DNA of 64,000 nucleotides from JACCUZ01 sp038246575 (GCA_038246575.1 JBBRVU010000006.1:1-64000), one strand, 5' to 3'. Counted from the first letter of the stretch, positions 44,158 through 52,141 are shown. Notes: generated from the letters alone by a model not told the origin. Program-made: numbers and translations.

Positions 44158-44184
44158 ATGCACCAGTTCAGCATTACGCCCTAG
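44158..44184 (+). CDS. cimA leader peptide (tentative)
   Basis: An 8-codon ORF, MHQFSITP, whose stop lies at the base of the first leader hairpin, as in the ilvB leader. It has a single Ile codon (ATT, rare at this GC content), which would suit an isoleucine-pathway enzyme but is weak evidence. A -10-like GACCAT ends 7 bp before the ATG, again pointing to a leaderless transcript. Confidence 0.4.
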   Translation: MHQFSITP

Positions 44185-44215
44185 CGCGCCCGCCGGCACG
44201 AGCCGGCAGACGCGC
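44184..44215 (+). promoter_or_regulatory. GC-rich leader hairpin upstream of cimA
   Basis: GCCGGC (44192-44197) pairs with GCCGGC (44202-44207) around an ACGA loop, with an outer GCGCG/CGCGC stem (44184-44188, 44211-44215). It sits between the candidate leader ORF and the terminator, mirroring the ilvB leader. Confidence 0.6.
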
Positions 44216-44216
44216 A

Positions 44217-44246
44217 GACCTCCCGCACCCGCGGGGGGTCTTTTTT
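44217..44246 (+). terminator. intrinsic terminator (attenuator) before cimA
   Basis: GACCTCCCGC pairs with GCGGGGGGTC over 10 bp (one G-T pair) around ACCC, followed by six T. It lies 16 bp before the cimA start. Both this and the ilvB terminator continue as TTTTTTGTTGG. Confidence 0.8.
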
Positions 44247-44262
44247 GTTGGGAGAGAACCCG

Positions 44263-45858
44263 ATGGCCGTGACCGACGAGTTCCACGTCTACGACACGAC
44301 GCTGCGCGACGGCGCGCAGCAGGAGGGCCTGGCGTTCTCCGTCGCGGACAAGCTCGCGGTGGCGGGCCACGTCGACGAGCTCGGTGTCGGGTTCATCGAG
44401 GGCGGCTGGCCCGGGGCGAACCCGAAGGACACCGAGTTCTTCCGTAGGGCTCGCACCGAGCTCGACCTGAAGCACGCGCAGCTCGCCGCGTTCGGCGCAA
44501 CCCGCCGACCCGGTGCGAAGGCCGCCGATGACCCCCTGGTGGCCGCCCTGCGTGAGTCCGGCGCGCCCGTCGTGACGTTGGTGGCCAAGAGCCACGACCG
44601 TCACGTCGAGCTCGCGTTGCGCACCTCCCTGGACGAGAACCTCGCCATGGTGCGCGACACGGTCAGCCACCTGCGGGCCGAGGGCCAGCGGGTGTTCCTC
44701 GACGCGGAGCACTTCTTCGACGGGTACGCGAGCAACCCCGCGTACGCCCTCGAGGTGCTGCACGCCGCCGTCGAGGCCGGCGCCGACGTCGCCGTGCTCT
44801 GCGACACGAACGGCGGGCGGCTGCCCGACGAGGTGGCCGACGTCGTCCATGCCGTACGCGAGGCGACGTCGGCGCGGCTGGGCATCCACTGCCACAACGA
44901 CGCCGGCTGCGCGGTGGCCAACTCGCTCGCGGCGGTCACCGCCGGCGCGAGCCACGTGCAGGGGACCCTCAACGGCTACGGCGAGCGCACCGGCAACGCC
45001 GACATCCTCACGGTCATCGCCAACCTCGAGCTCAAGCTGAACCGCCGGGTGCTGCCGGCCCGGACGTTGCCCGAGGCCACCCGGATCGCGCACGCCGTGT
45101 CCGAGCTCGCCAACGTCGCCCCGTACTCCCGTCAGCCCTACGTCGGTGCCTCCGCGTTCGCGCACAAGGCGGGGCTGCACGCGAGCGCGGTGCGGGTCGA
45201 TCCGATGCTCTACCAGCACGAGGAGCCCGCGGCCGTCGGCAACGACATGCGGATGCTCGTCTCCGACATGGCCGGCCGGGCCTCGATCGAGCTCAAGGGC
45301 CGCGAGCTCGGCTACGACCTCGCCGGCAACGTCGAGCTGCTCACCCGGGTCACCGACAAGGTCAAGGAGATGGAGAGCCGCGGCTACACCTTCGAGGCGG
45401 CCGATGCGTCTTTCGAGCTGTTGCTGCGCGCCGAGGTCGATGGTGCGCGCCCGGACCTGTTCCAGGTCGAGTCGTGGCGGGTCATCGTCGACGCGCAGGG
45501 CGCCGGGACCGCTGCTGCGGAGGCGACCGTGAAGGTGCGCGCCGGTGGAGAGCGCCGGGTGGCGGTGGGGGAGGGCAACGGCCCGGTGAACGCCCTCGAC
45601 CACGCGCTACGGACCGCGCTCGGCTCGGCGTACCCCGAGCTGGCCAAGCTCGAGCTGATCGACTACCGCGTACGCATCGTGGACGCCGCGCACGGCACCG
45701 ACGCCGTGACCCGGGTGCTGATCGAGACCAGTGACGGCGAGACGTCGTGGGAGACCATCGGGGTGCACGAGAACATCATCGAGGCCTCTTGGGAGGCCCT
45801 GCTCGACGCCGTCACCTACGGTCTGCTCCGCCACCGCTCGAGCGGGTCCTCGACCTGA
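44263..45858 (+). CDS. cimA: citramalate synthase (2-isopropylmalate/homocitrate synthase family)
   Basis: Probably condenses pyruvate and acetyl-CoA to citramalate for threonine-independent isoleucine synthesis. The 531-residue protein has VYDTTLRDGAQQEGLAFSV, the metal-binding GIHCHNDAGCAVANSLAAV, and QGTLNGYGERTGNADILTV. AFAHKAGLHASAV lies in the linker, and a C-terminal LeuA-type allosteric dimerisation domain runs from about residue 395. The N-terminal motif and length match CimA-type proteins better than classic LeuA, but substrate choice cannot be proved by sequence. GGGAGAG precedes the ATG. It is likely controlled by the upstream attenuator. Confidence 0.88.
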   Translation: MAVTDEFHVYDTTLRDGAQQEGLAFSVADKLAVAGHVDELGVGFIEGGWPGANPKDTEFFRRARTELDLKHAQLAAFGATRRPGAKAADDPLVAALRESGAPVVTLVAKSHDRHVELALRTSLDENLAMVRDTVSHLRAEGQRVFLDAEHFFDGYASNPAYALEVLHAAVEAGADVAVLCDTNGGRLPDEVADVVHAVREATSARLGIHCHNDAGCAVANSLAAVTAGASHVQGTLNGYGERTGNADILTVIANLELKLNRRVLPARTLPEATRIAHAVSELANVAPYSRQPYVGASAFAHKAGLHASAVRVDPMLYQHEEPAAVGNDMRMLVSDMAGRASIELKGRELGYDLAGNVELLTRVTDKVKEMESRGYTFEAADASFELLLRAEVDGARPDLFQVESWRVIVDAQGAGTAAAEATVKVRAGGERRVAVGEGNGPVNALDHALRTALGSAYPELAKLELIDYRVRIVDAAHGTDAVTRVLIETSDGETSWETIGVHENIIEASWEALLDAVTYGLLRHRSSGSST

Positions 45859-46015
45859 CCCAGCGGCGGCGACCGGACCCGGCCGGTTGAGCCGGAATCG
45901 CGATGATCGGAGTGCTGGGGGGCCACCGGCCGGCGCCAGGTTGCTCCGATCCTGGTGAATCGCGCGCATTCGCGCTGGTGGAAGAGTGCGGCGCGGGGCG
46001 GCGCGGGCAACCGGC

Positions 46016-46675
46016 TCAGGCGGACCAGCCCCACAGGGACTCGCCGACCCACAGCAACAGGAACCACAGACCTGCGCTGACGGGTGGCACTGCCAGCACC
46101 CACCAGCTGCGTCGCCGGGCGAGCAGCACCGCCGTCGTGACCAGCACGGCGAACAGGGCGTACGCGAGGAACACGTCGGGGGCCGGCGCCACCAGACCGG
46201 TGGTCAGGTAGAAGAACCCGATCGGCACCATCAGCGCGAACGCGACAACCGTCAGCGCCGCCCGGGCCCGGGTGGTGGCCTGCGTCGCCGCTGCTCCGCT
46301 CGAGTCCGATCTTCCGCGCGCGGTGAGGGCCAGCGCCAGTGCGCCGATCAGGGGGAGTGCGGCGACCAGACGCGGGGGCGCCAGGTGCTCGCCCAGGACG
46401 GTGAGCTCCAGGGCGAGGGCGCCGATCAGCAGCGCGGCCGCCAACCGCGGGCGACGCGCGACGGCCGCACCGCCGAGGGCAAGCACGAGAGCGGCGATCC
46501 CGAGGGAGACGCCGGTGGTGGAGGGGTCGCGCGCATCAGGGACGCCGCGACCGACCAGCTCGGCAACGATCCGGTAGGCGAAGACGGCGGCGGCGGTCAG
46601 GGACAGGGCCGCCTGCACGGCGCGAAACGGGATCGGCGCAGTGGTCGGCTCCGGAGCAGCTGTCGTCGTGGTCAC
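46016..46675 (-). CDS. multi-pass membrane protein, unknown function
   Basis: About 219 residues with a short Thr/Ala/Pro-rich N-terminus and six or seven hydrophobic helices. They include AALSLTAAAVFAYRIVAELV, VSLGIAALVLALGGAAVA, TVVAFALMVPIGFFYL and WWVLAVPPVSAGLWFLLLW. The frame is open further upstream, but hydrophobic coding begins after the tandem GTG codons at 46678/46675. A -10-like CACTCT lies 6 bp before the second. It converges on cimA and diverges from the FAA hydrolase gene. No family is recognised. Confidence 0.65.
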   Translation of the reverse strand: MTTTTAAPEPTTAPIPFRAVQAALSLTAAAVFAYRIVAELVGRGVPDARDPSTTGVSLGIAALVLALGGAAVARRPRLAAALLIGALALELTVLGEHLAPPRLVAALPLIGALALALTARGRSDSSGAAATQATTRARAALTVVAFALMVPIGFFYLTTGLVAPAPDVFLAYALFAVLVTTAVLLARRRSWWVLAVPPVSAGLWFLLLWVGESLWGWSA

Positions 46676-46733
46676 CACCTGAGAGTGCGCCGGACCCGGC
46701 AGGTGCGCATGAGTACGCCGACTCAGCCACAGA

Positions 46734-46739
46734 TAGCCT
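46734..46739 (+). promoter_or_regulatory. -10 box of a leaderless promoter for the FAA hydrolase gene
   Basis: TAGCCT ends 6 bp before the GTG at 46746. Confidence 0.5.
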
Positions 46740-46745
46740 CGCCGG

Positions 46746-47540
46746 GTGCGTATCGCGAGGTTCACGACAGGAGACGGCGCCGCGTTCGGCGTCGTCGAGG
46801 GCGACCAAGCGTCCGGGGACGCGACGATCCGGGCGATCGACGGGCACCCGTTCGCGCCCTTCCAGGTGGTGGGCGAGCCCCAGCCGCTGTCCGGCGTCCG
46901 GCTGCTGTCCCCGGTGCTGCCCAGCAAGGTCATCGCGATCGGGCGCAACTACGCCGACCACGTGAACGAGATGGGCGGTGACGTGGCGGACGTCACGGCA
47001 AAGCCGCCGGTCGTCTTCCTCAAACCGTCCACCTCGGTGGTGGGCCCGGGTGACCCGGTCCTCTACCCGGTGGGCATCTCGGACGACGTCCACTTCGAGG
47101 GCGAGCTGGCCGTCGTCATCTCCCGGCTCTGCCGCGAGGTGCCGGCCGAGCGGGTCGCGGATGTCGTCCTCGGCTTCACCTGCGCCAACGATGTGACTGC
47201 CCGCGACCTGCAGCGTCGCGAGTCCCAGTGGGGGCGGGCCAAGGGTTTCGACTCGTTCTGCCCACTCGGTCCGTGGATCACCACCGATGTCGACCCGTCG
47301 GACCTCGCGGTGTCCACCACGGTCAACGGCGAAGCGCGCCAGGCCGGGCGTACGTCCCAGATGATCCGCGGCGTCGACGAGCTCGTCGCGCACGTCAGCC
47401 AGGCGATGACGCTGTTGCCGGGTGACGTGATCCTCACCGGCACGCCCGCCGGGGTCGGGCCGCTCGAGGTCGGCGACGAGGTCAGCGTCACGATCGAGTC
47501 GATCGGCACCCTCACCAACCCGGTCTCGGCCCGTGGCTGA
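46746..47540 (+). CDS. fumarylacetoacetate hydrolase family protein
   Basis: A 264-residue protein of the FAH/HpaG/YcgM fold. Members act as acylpyruvases, oxaloacetate decarboxylases or hydrolases of aromatic catabolism products. VIAIGRNYADHVNEMG, PVVFLKPSTSVVGPGDPV, the metal-binding VHFEGELAVVI and ANDVTARDLQ are all present. The position just before gltX is the same as M. tuberculosis Rv2993c. Its last 8 bp overlap gltX. The natural substrate cannot be assigned. Confidence 0.88.
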   Translation: MRIARFTTGDGAAFGVVEGDQASGDATIRAIDGHPFAPFQVVGEPQPLSGVRLLSPVLPSKVIAIGRNYADHVNEMGGDVADVTAKPPVVFLKPSTSVVGPGDPVLYPVGISDDVHFEGELAVVISRLCREVPAERVADVVLGFTCANDVTARDLQRRESQWGRAKGFDSFCPLGPWITTDVDPSDLAVSTTVNGEARQAGRTSQMIRGVDELVAHVSQAMTLLPGDVILTGTPAGVGPLEVGDEVSVTIESIGTLTNPVSARG

Positions 47541-49008
47541 CACCCGGCCGGTGCGAGTCCGTGTCGCGCCGTCGCCGACGGGCGACCCGCACGTCGGCAC
47601 CGCGTACATGTCGCTGTTCAACCTCGCCTTCGCCCGTCAGCAGGGCGGCCAGTTCGTGCTGCGCATCGAGGACACCGACCGGGCGAGGTACCAGGCCGAC
47701 AGCGAGGCGCAGATCTTCGAGTCGCTCGCCTGGCTCGGGCTGGACTGGGACGAGGGGCCGGACAAGGGCGGGCCCTACGCGCCCTACCGCCAGTCGGAGC
47801 GGATCGAGACGTACGGGAAGCACGTCGAGCGGCTGCTCGCCGACGGCCGGGCCTATCACTGCTGGTGCACGACCGAGCGGCTCGCCCAGATGCGCGAGGA
47901 GCAGCAGAAGGCCAAGCTCCCCACCGGCTACGACCGGCTCTGCCAGGGCAAGACCCGCGAGGAACGCTCCGCGCTGCCCGGTTTCAGCGACCAGCCGGTG
48001 GTGCGGATGCTCATCCCTGCCGACGTGCCGTTGGCATTCGAAGACCTGATCCGCGGCGAGATCAAGGCTCCGCGCCCCGACGACCAGGTGATAGTGAAGG
48101 CCGACGGCTACCCGACGTACCACCTGGCCAACGTGGTCGACGACCACGAGATGGCGATCACCCACGTCGTGCGTGGCGAGGAGTGGATCTCCTCGACGCC
48201 CAAGCACATCCTGCTCTACGACTGGCTGGGCTGGGAACGTCCGGCGTTCGCGCACATGCCGTTGCTGCGCAACACCGACAAGTCGAAGATCTCCAAGCGC
48301 AAGAACCCCGCGGCGCGGATGCTGTGGTTCCGCGAGAAGGGCTACCTGCCCGAGGCCCTGGTGAACTTCCTCGCGCTGATGGGCTACTCCCAGCCCGATG
48401 GCGCCGAGGTGTTCACCTACGCCGAGATGGTGGCCAACTTCGACTGGGGTCGGGTCAACACCGTCGGTCCCGTCTTTGACCTGGACAAGCTCGGGTGGCT
48501 CAACGGCCACTACATCCGCGAGCTGTCGGCCGACGACCTGGCCGAGCGGATCGTCGAGCACCTGTCCCGGAACGGCGTGCTGCCGGCGCAGCCCACGGCC
48601 GAGCACCGGGAGATCGTGCGGGCGGCCACGCCGCTGGTCAACGAGCGCCTGCAGGTCCTGTCCGAGGCCGAGACCATGCTCGGCTTCCTGCTCGTCGACG
48701 AGAGTGACTTCTGCGTCGACCCGGACGACGCGGCCAAGGTGCTCACCGCCGATGCCGAGCCGACCCTGACGGCGGCGGTCGACGCGCTGGACGCCCTGGG
48801 TGCGTGGGACACCGAAAGCATCGAGCAGGCACTGCGGGCTGCACTCGTCGAGGGTCTCGGGCTCAAGCCGAAGAACGCGTTCGGCCCGGTCCGGGTCGCG
48901 GTCACCGGGCGGCGGGTGTCGCCGCCACTGTTCGAGTCGCTGGAGCTGCTGGGCCGGGAGCGGTCGCTGGCCCGGCTTCGAACTGCCGTGCCGGGCGCCC
49001 GGCGCTAG
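47533..49008 (+). CDS. gltX: glutamyl-tRNA synthetase GltX
   Basis: Charges tRNA-Glu, and probably also tRNA-Gln since gatCAB is present in this window. The 491-residue class I synthetase has the HIGH-equivalent in APSPTGDPHVGTAYM, FVLRIEDTDRARY, HVVRGEEWISSTPKH and the KMSKS-equivalent in DKSKISKRKN. The anticodon-binding helical domain fills the C-terminal third. It starts at GTG 8 bp inside the previous gene. The genes for tRNA-Gln and tRNA-Glu follow one kilobase downstream. Confidence 0.96.
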   Translation: MADTRPVRVRVAPSPTGDPHVGTAYMSLFNLAFARQQGGQFVLRIEDTDRARYQADSEAQIFESLAWLGLDWDEGPDKGGPYAPYRQSERIETYGKHVERLLADGRAYHCWCTTERLAQMREEQQKAKLPTGYDRLCQGKTREERSALPGFSDQPVVRMLIPADVPLAFEDLIRGEIKAPRPDDQVIVKADGYPTYHLANVVDDHEMAITHVVRGEEWISSTPKHILLYDWLGWERPAFAHMPLLRNTDKSKISKRKNPAARMLWFREKGYLPEALVNFLALMGYSQPDGAEVFTYAEMVANFDWGRVNTVGPVFDLDKLGWLNGHYIRELSADDLAERIVEHLSRNGVLPAQPTAEHREIVRAATPLVNERLQVLSEAETMLGFLLVDESDFCVDPDDAAKVLTADAEPTLTAAVDALDALGAWDTESIEQALRAALVEGLGLKPKNAFGPVRVAVTGRRVSPPLFESLELLGRERSLARLRTAVPGARR

Positions 49009-49030
49009 GCACCGTGGACGAGGGTCGCCC

Positions 49031-50059
49031 GTGACGTTGGATCCGGCGTACGACGTCAGCGTGCCTGCTGACCGCTACCCGCAGCTGCTGCGCACACCGA
49101 GAGCGCGCTGGTGGCGCCCGGTGCTGGGGCTGCTCCTCGCCGCCGCGACGCTCGCCTTCGCCTCGGTGGCCGTGATCCTGGGGGCGCTGGTCGTGTCGGC
49201 GCTGACCGGAGGCTCCGGCGACCCGCTGTCGGAGGCGTCGCTGAGCCCGGACACCCCGCTCGGGTTGCTGGCCAACAACCTCGTCCTGGCGATGCTCATC
49301 CCCGCGGCGGCCCTGGCCGTGTTCGTTGTGCACCGGGAGCGGGCCGGCTGGCTCACGTCGGTGCTCGGTCGGCCCCGGTGGGGGTTGTTGTGGCGCTCAC
49401 TGGCGCTTGCTGCCCCGATCGTGCTGCTCTTCTTCGCCGCCAGCTTCCTGGTCCCGGACGACTCGAGCGCTGATGCCGCCAGCCCGCCGTCGACGGGGAC
49501 CCTGGTCGCGCTGCTTGCTGTGATCCTGCTCACGACGCCGTTGCAGGCAGCCGCTGAAGAGGTGGGCTTCCGGGGATACCTCAGCCAGGCGCTCGCCTCG
49601 TGGTTCGCCAGGCCGATGCTCGGCACGCTGGTCGCCGGCGGAGTGAGCGCGTTGCTGTTCGCGCTGGCTCACGGGGGGCAGGACCTGTGGCTGTTCACCG
49701 ACCGGCTGTCCTTCGGAGTGGTCGCCTCGTGGCTGGTCTGGCGCACCGGGGGGCTGGAGGCTGCCGTCGCCCTGCACGTCGCCAACAACCTGGTGAGCCT
49801 CGCCTACAGCGCGCTGACCGGGTCGCTGTCCAGCGCGCTCACGGCGTCGTCGCTGCCCTGGCAGTTCGCAGTGCTCGACGTGGCCATGATGGTCGTGTTC
49901 GCCGCTGCGATCGCGGCCCTGATCGGCCGCTGGGGGGCGGTCGTGCGACGTGCCGCCCCGCCTGGTCTTTTGTCCGGTCCGGCCGCGGTCGGCTATTCTG
50001 GCTCGCGTCCACCCACCCCGCCGCCAGCGGGGCCGGACAGCCCATGGGGTATGGGGTAA
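49031..50059 (+). CDS. CPBP family intramembrane metalloprotease
   Basis: The 342-residue protein has about eight hydrophobic segments and the three CPBP motifs: AAAEEVGFRGYL (EExxxR), LLFALAHGG and AVALHVANN. It belongs to the Rce1-like family of intramembrane proteases, whose bacterial substrates are mostly unknown. The last 60 or so residues are Pro/Gly-rich and look unstructured. The TAA stop at 50057-50059 lies within the tRNA-Gln gene, so the final codons are shared with the tRNA. The true product may rely on this stop, since no earlier one exists. Confidence 0.82.
   Translation: MTLDPAYDVSVPADRYPQLLRTPRARWWRPVLGLLLAAATLAFASVAVILGALVVSALTGGSGDPLSEASLSPDTPLGLLANNLVLAMLIPAAALAVFVVHRERAGWLTSVLGRPRWGLLWRSLALAAPIVLLFFAASFLVPDDSSADAASPPSTGTLVALLAVILLTTPLQAAAEEVGFRGYLSQALASWFARPMLGTLVAGGVSALLFALAHGGQDLWLFTDRLSFGVVASWLVWRTGGLEAAVALHVANNLVSLAYSALTGSLSSALTASSLPWQFAVLDVAMMVVFAAAIAALIGRWGAVVRRAAPPGLLSGPAAVGYSGSRPPTPPPAGPDSPWGMG
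49970..49999 (+). promoter_or_regulatory. promoter for the tRNA-Gln/tRNA-Glu pair
   Basis: TTGTCC (49970-49975) and TATTCT (49994-49999) are separated by 18 bp and lie 45 bp before the tRNA. The promoter is inside the 3' end of the CPBP gene. Confidence 0.6.
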
Positions 50060-50116
50060 TTGGCAGCCCGACTGATTCTGGTTCAGTTAGTCTTGGTTCG
50101 AGTCCAGGTACCCCAG
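50045..50116 (+). tRNA. tRNA-Gln (anticodon CUG)
   Basis: The acceptor stem TGGGGTA/TACCCCA closes perfectly with discriminator G at 50116. The anticodon stem ACTGA/TCAGT encloses the loop TTCTGGT with CTG. The T loop is GGTTCGAGTCC. CCA is not encoded. The first 15 bases overlap the CPBP reading frame. Confidence 0.92.
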
Positions 50117-50185
50117 CTGCAGGAGTCCGGCGGCACGCCCGCGCTCGATCCCTGCCCGTGACGCGCCTCGCGTCGCATCCATCGT

Positions 50186-50258
50186 GGCCCCGTTGTGTAG
50201 CGGCCTAGCACGCCGCCCTCTCAAGGCGGTAGCGCGGGTTCGAATCCCGTCGGGGCTA
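50186..50258 (+). tRNA. tRNA-Glu (anticodon CUC)
   Basis: Acceptor GGCCCCG pairs with CGGGGCT. The anticodon stem CCGCC/GGCGG holds the loop CTCTCAA with CTC. The T arm is CGGGTTCGAATCCCG. The discriminator A is followed by an encoded CCA (50259-50261). With tRNA-Gln it forms a pair just behind gltX. Confidence 0.93.
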
Positions 50259-50267
50259 CCACGACGG

Positions 50268-50296
50268 AGGCCCAGGTCGTGAGACCTGGGCCTTTG
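50268..50296 (+). terminator. intrinsic terminator after the tRNA pair
   Basis: AGGCCCAGGTC pairs perfectly with GACCTGGGCCT around GTGA, followed by TTTG. It ends the tRNA-Gln/tRNA-Glu transcript 7 bp after the encoded CCA. Confidence 0.85.
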
Positions 50297-50330
50297 TGGT
50301 TCCCGGATCCGGAGCCGGGCCTGCAGCAAG

Positions 50331-50663
50331 CTATTTCGGCGGGAGGGACCGCGCATAGCTCACGCCGTGGCAGACCCAGCCTCGGAGATCGTCGTCGGTG
50401 TCGACGGCCTCGGGGCCGACGTGCAGCCAGCCGTCCAGCTCCCTCCCCCGCATCTCGAAGCGGTCCACGTGAGCCTCGGCGATCAGTGATTCGCACTCGG
50501 CTGGGTCGATGCGCAGCAGCAGGTCGTCCTGACCACTGACGGCGACGGCCATCCGGCCGTCGAGCAGGAAGGCGAGGCCGCCAAACATCCGCTTCTCGCC
50601 CAGCCCAGGCTGACCCTCGAGGACCTCGCGGACTCGGTCGGCCAGATCTTCGTCGTATGCCAT
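50331..50663 (-). CDS. TfoX N-terminal domain protein
   Basis: A 110-residue protein with the TfoX_N signature EKRMFGGLAFLLDGRMAVAV and LLLRIDPAECESLI, then RGRELDGWLHVGPEA. Proteins of this size contain only the N-terminal domain of the competence regulator TfoX and are common in actinobacteria, with no established role. The ATG at 50663 is preceded by GATAAT 6 bp away, so translation is probably leaderless. The longer upstream frame is rejected on that ground. Confidence 0.8.
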   Translation of the reverse strand: MAYDEDLADRVREVLEGQPGLGEKRMFGGLAFLLDGRMAVAVSGQDDLLLRIDPAECESLIAEAHVDRFEMRGRELDGWLHVGPEAVDTDDDLRGWVCHGVSYARSLPPK

Positions 50664-50669
50664 GCGGCG

Positions 50670-50675
50670 ATTATC
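50670..50675 (-). promoter_or_regulatory. -10 box of a leaderless promoter for the TfoX-like gene
   Basis: On the minus strand GATAAT ends 6 bp before the ATG at 50663. Confidence 0.5.
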
Positions 50676-50795
50676 ACGCGGAGGACTGACAACGGGATCG
50701 GACGAGTCCCGGATGAGTCGGGCTACCCAGACGCTGCTGGCTAGCCGGCCGCGAGCAGTGCCGAACCTGGGGCAGAACGCGATGGCCGCCGCGAG

Positions 50796-50833
50796 CATGT
50801 CGCTGCCGGTCCGTGGGTACCGGCAGCGACATG
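50796..50833. repeat. perfect 15-bp inverted repeat over a start codon
   Basis: CATGTCGCTGCCGGT (50796-50810) and its exact reverse complement (50819-50833) flank an 8-bp loop. The right arm includes the ATG of the 157-aa ORF, and the loop contains an in-frame GTG. In RNA it would be a very stable hairpin; in DNA it could be an operator. Confidence 0.85.
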
Positions 50834-51304
50834 AGTTCATCGATCTTTCGCAACGCCCTGCTCGGTGCCGCGGCTGGTGCGGCCGGAACGACGGCTCTCA
50901 ACGCCGCCAGCTACGCCGACATGACCTGGCGGGCCAGGCCGTCCAGCAGCACTCCCGAGAAGACCGTCGAGGAGCTGGCCGACAAGGCAGACGTCGAGGT
51001 GCCGGGGGAGGGCGAGGACAGGGAGAACCGACTTGCCGGACTCGGGGCGCTGTCCGGGATCGTCACCGGCGTCGGGGTGGGCGCTGCGTACGGCGTCCTG
51101 CGGACGCTCGGGCTCCGGCCACCGGTAGCCGTCGGAGCGGTGCTCACCACGCTCGGTGCCCTGGCTGGCTCCAACGGCCCGATGACCGCCCTGGGCATCA
51201 CCGACCCGCGCACCTGGGGCGCGGCGGACTGGGTCAGCGACGTGGTGCCACACCTGGCGTACGGCGTGGTGACGGCGGCCACCTACGCCGCCGGCGAGCG
51301 CTGA
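50831..51304 (+). CDS. Gly/Ala-rich membrane protein, unknown function
   Basis: The 157-residue protein starts MSSSIFRNALLGAAAGAAGT. It has three or four weakly hydrophobic Gly/Ala-rich helices (residues 7-24, about 72-92, 97-114 and 137-152), separated by a charged loop (EKTVEELADKADVEVPGEGEDRENR). The ATG is inside a perfect inverted repeat and has no ribosome-binding site; the GTG at 50813 in the loop is an alternative start. No family is recognised. Confidence 0.62.
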   Translation: MSSSIFRNALLGAAAGAAGTTALNAASYADMTWRARPSSSTPEKTVEELADKADVEVPGEGEDRENRLAGLGALSGIVTGVGVGAAYGVLRTLGLRPPVAVGAVLTTLGALAGSNGPMTALGITDPRTWGAADWVSDVVPHLAYGVVTAATYAAGER

Positions 51305-51340
51305 GGAAACTCTCAGCAGGTTCCCAGCGTTGGGAACCTC

Positions 51341-52141
51341 ATGGTCGCGTCACCGCCCGACCCCGGTCCCCGGGGACCCACCTCCCCCCGCCGAGTCCCC
51401 GGGTGGGCGGCGCCACTCGCGGTGTACGCAGCTGTGCTCCTTTTGGCGTACATCTGGAATCCCGAGCTGGTGCGGTCCACGCTGAGCACTCCCCGGGCCC
51501 TCGTATTCATCGCCGTCGTGCTCGTGGTGATCGTCGGGGTCGGTCGGCTGCTCGGTTCGCGGCGGCCGAACTTGGCCCGGGGGCTCCAGGCCGTGCTTGT
51601 CCTCGCGGTGCTCGCGGTGACCATCGGGCCGAGCCTGCGCAACACCGAGGTGAACGACACCCTCGACGTGGCGGTCGCGCCGCGTTCGGAGGCCTCCCCG
51701 TCCCCCTCGCCATCGGTGTCGACCGACCCGGCAGGCGACGCCTCCACGCAACCATCGCCGCAGGCGTCGACGGAGGACGTGGTGGAGACCGCGGAGCCGC
51801 CGCCGTCGGAGGCGACCGCGACGCTGCTCGGGGAGGGGCGGCTGCGCAAGCTGGACTACCAGGCGACCGGCCGGGCCAAGCTCATCGAGCTGCCCGACGG
51901 CGGCCACCTCGTGCGGTTCGTGAACCTCGACGTCCAACCCGGGCCCGACTACGTCGTCTACCTGGTGGCGGGCAAGGACACCCGGTCACCCGATGGCGGC
52001 CAGTTCCTGGGCAGGCTCAAAGGCAACCAGGGGAACCAGAACTACGACGTCCCGGCGAACGCGGGCGTCGGCGGACAGCGGACCGTCCTGATCTGGTGCC
52101 GGTCCTTCGCCGCCCCGGTCGCCAACGCCACCCTGACCTGA
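51341..52141 (+). CDS. membrane-anchored DM13-domain protein
   Basis: The 266-residue protein has two hydrophobic helices (about 23-40 and 53-69) and a third at about 80-95. A Ser/Pro/Thr-rich linker (about 115-155) and a C-terminal DM13 domain (about 160-266) follow. The domain runs KLIELPDGGHLVRFVNLDVQ, GPDYVVYLVAGKDT, FLGRLKGNQGNQNYDVP and TVLIWCRSFAAPVANATL. The single Cys in the domain is the position proposed for redox activity in DM13 proteins. It probably acts outside the membrane; electron transfer is suggested for the family but not shown here. Confidence 0.75.
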   Translation: MVASPPDPGPRGPTSPRRVPGWAAPLAVYAAVLLLAYIWNPELVRSTLSTPRALVFIAVVLVVIVGVGRLLGSRRPNLARGLQAVLVLAVLAVTIGPSLRNTEVNDTLDVAVAPRSEASPSPSPSVSTDPAGDASTQPSPQASTEDVVETAEPPPSEATATLLGEGRLRKLDYQATGRAKLIELPDGGHLVRFVNLDVQPGPDYVVYLVAGKDTRSPDGGQFLGRLKGNQGNQNYDVPANAGVGGQRTVLIWCRSFAAPVANATLT

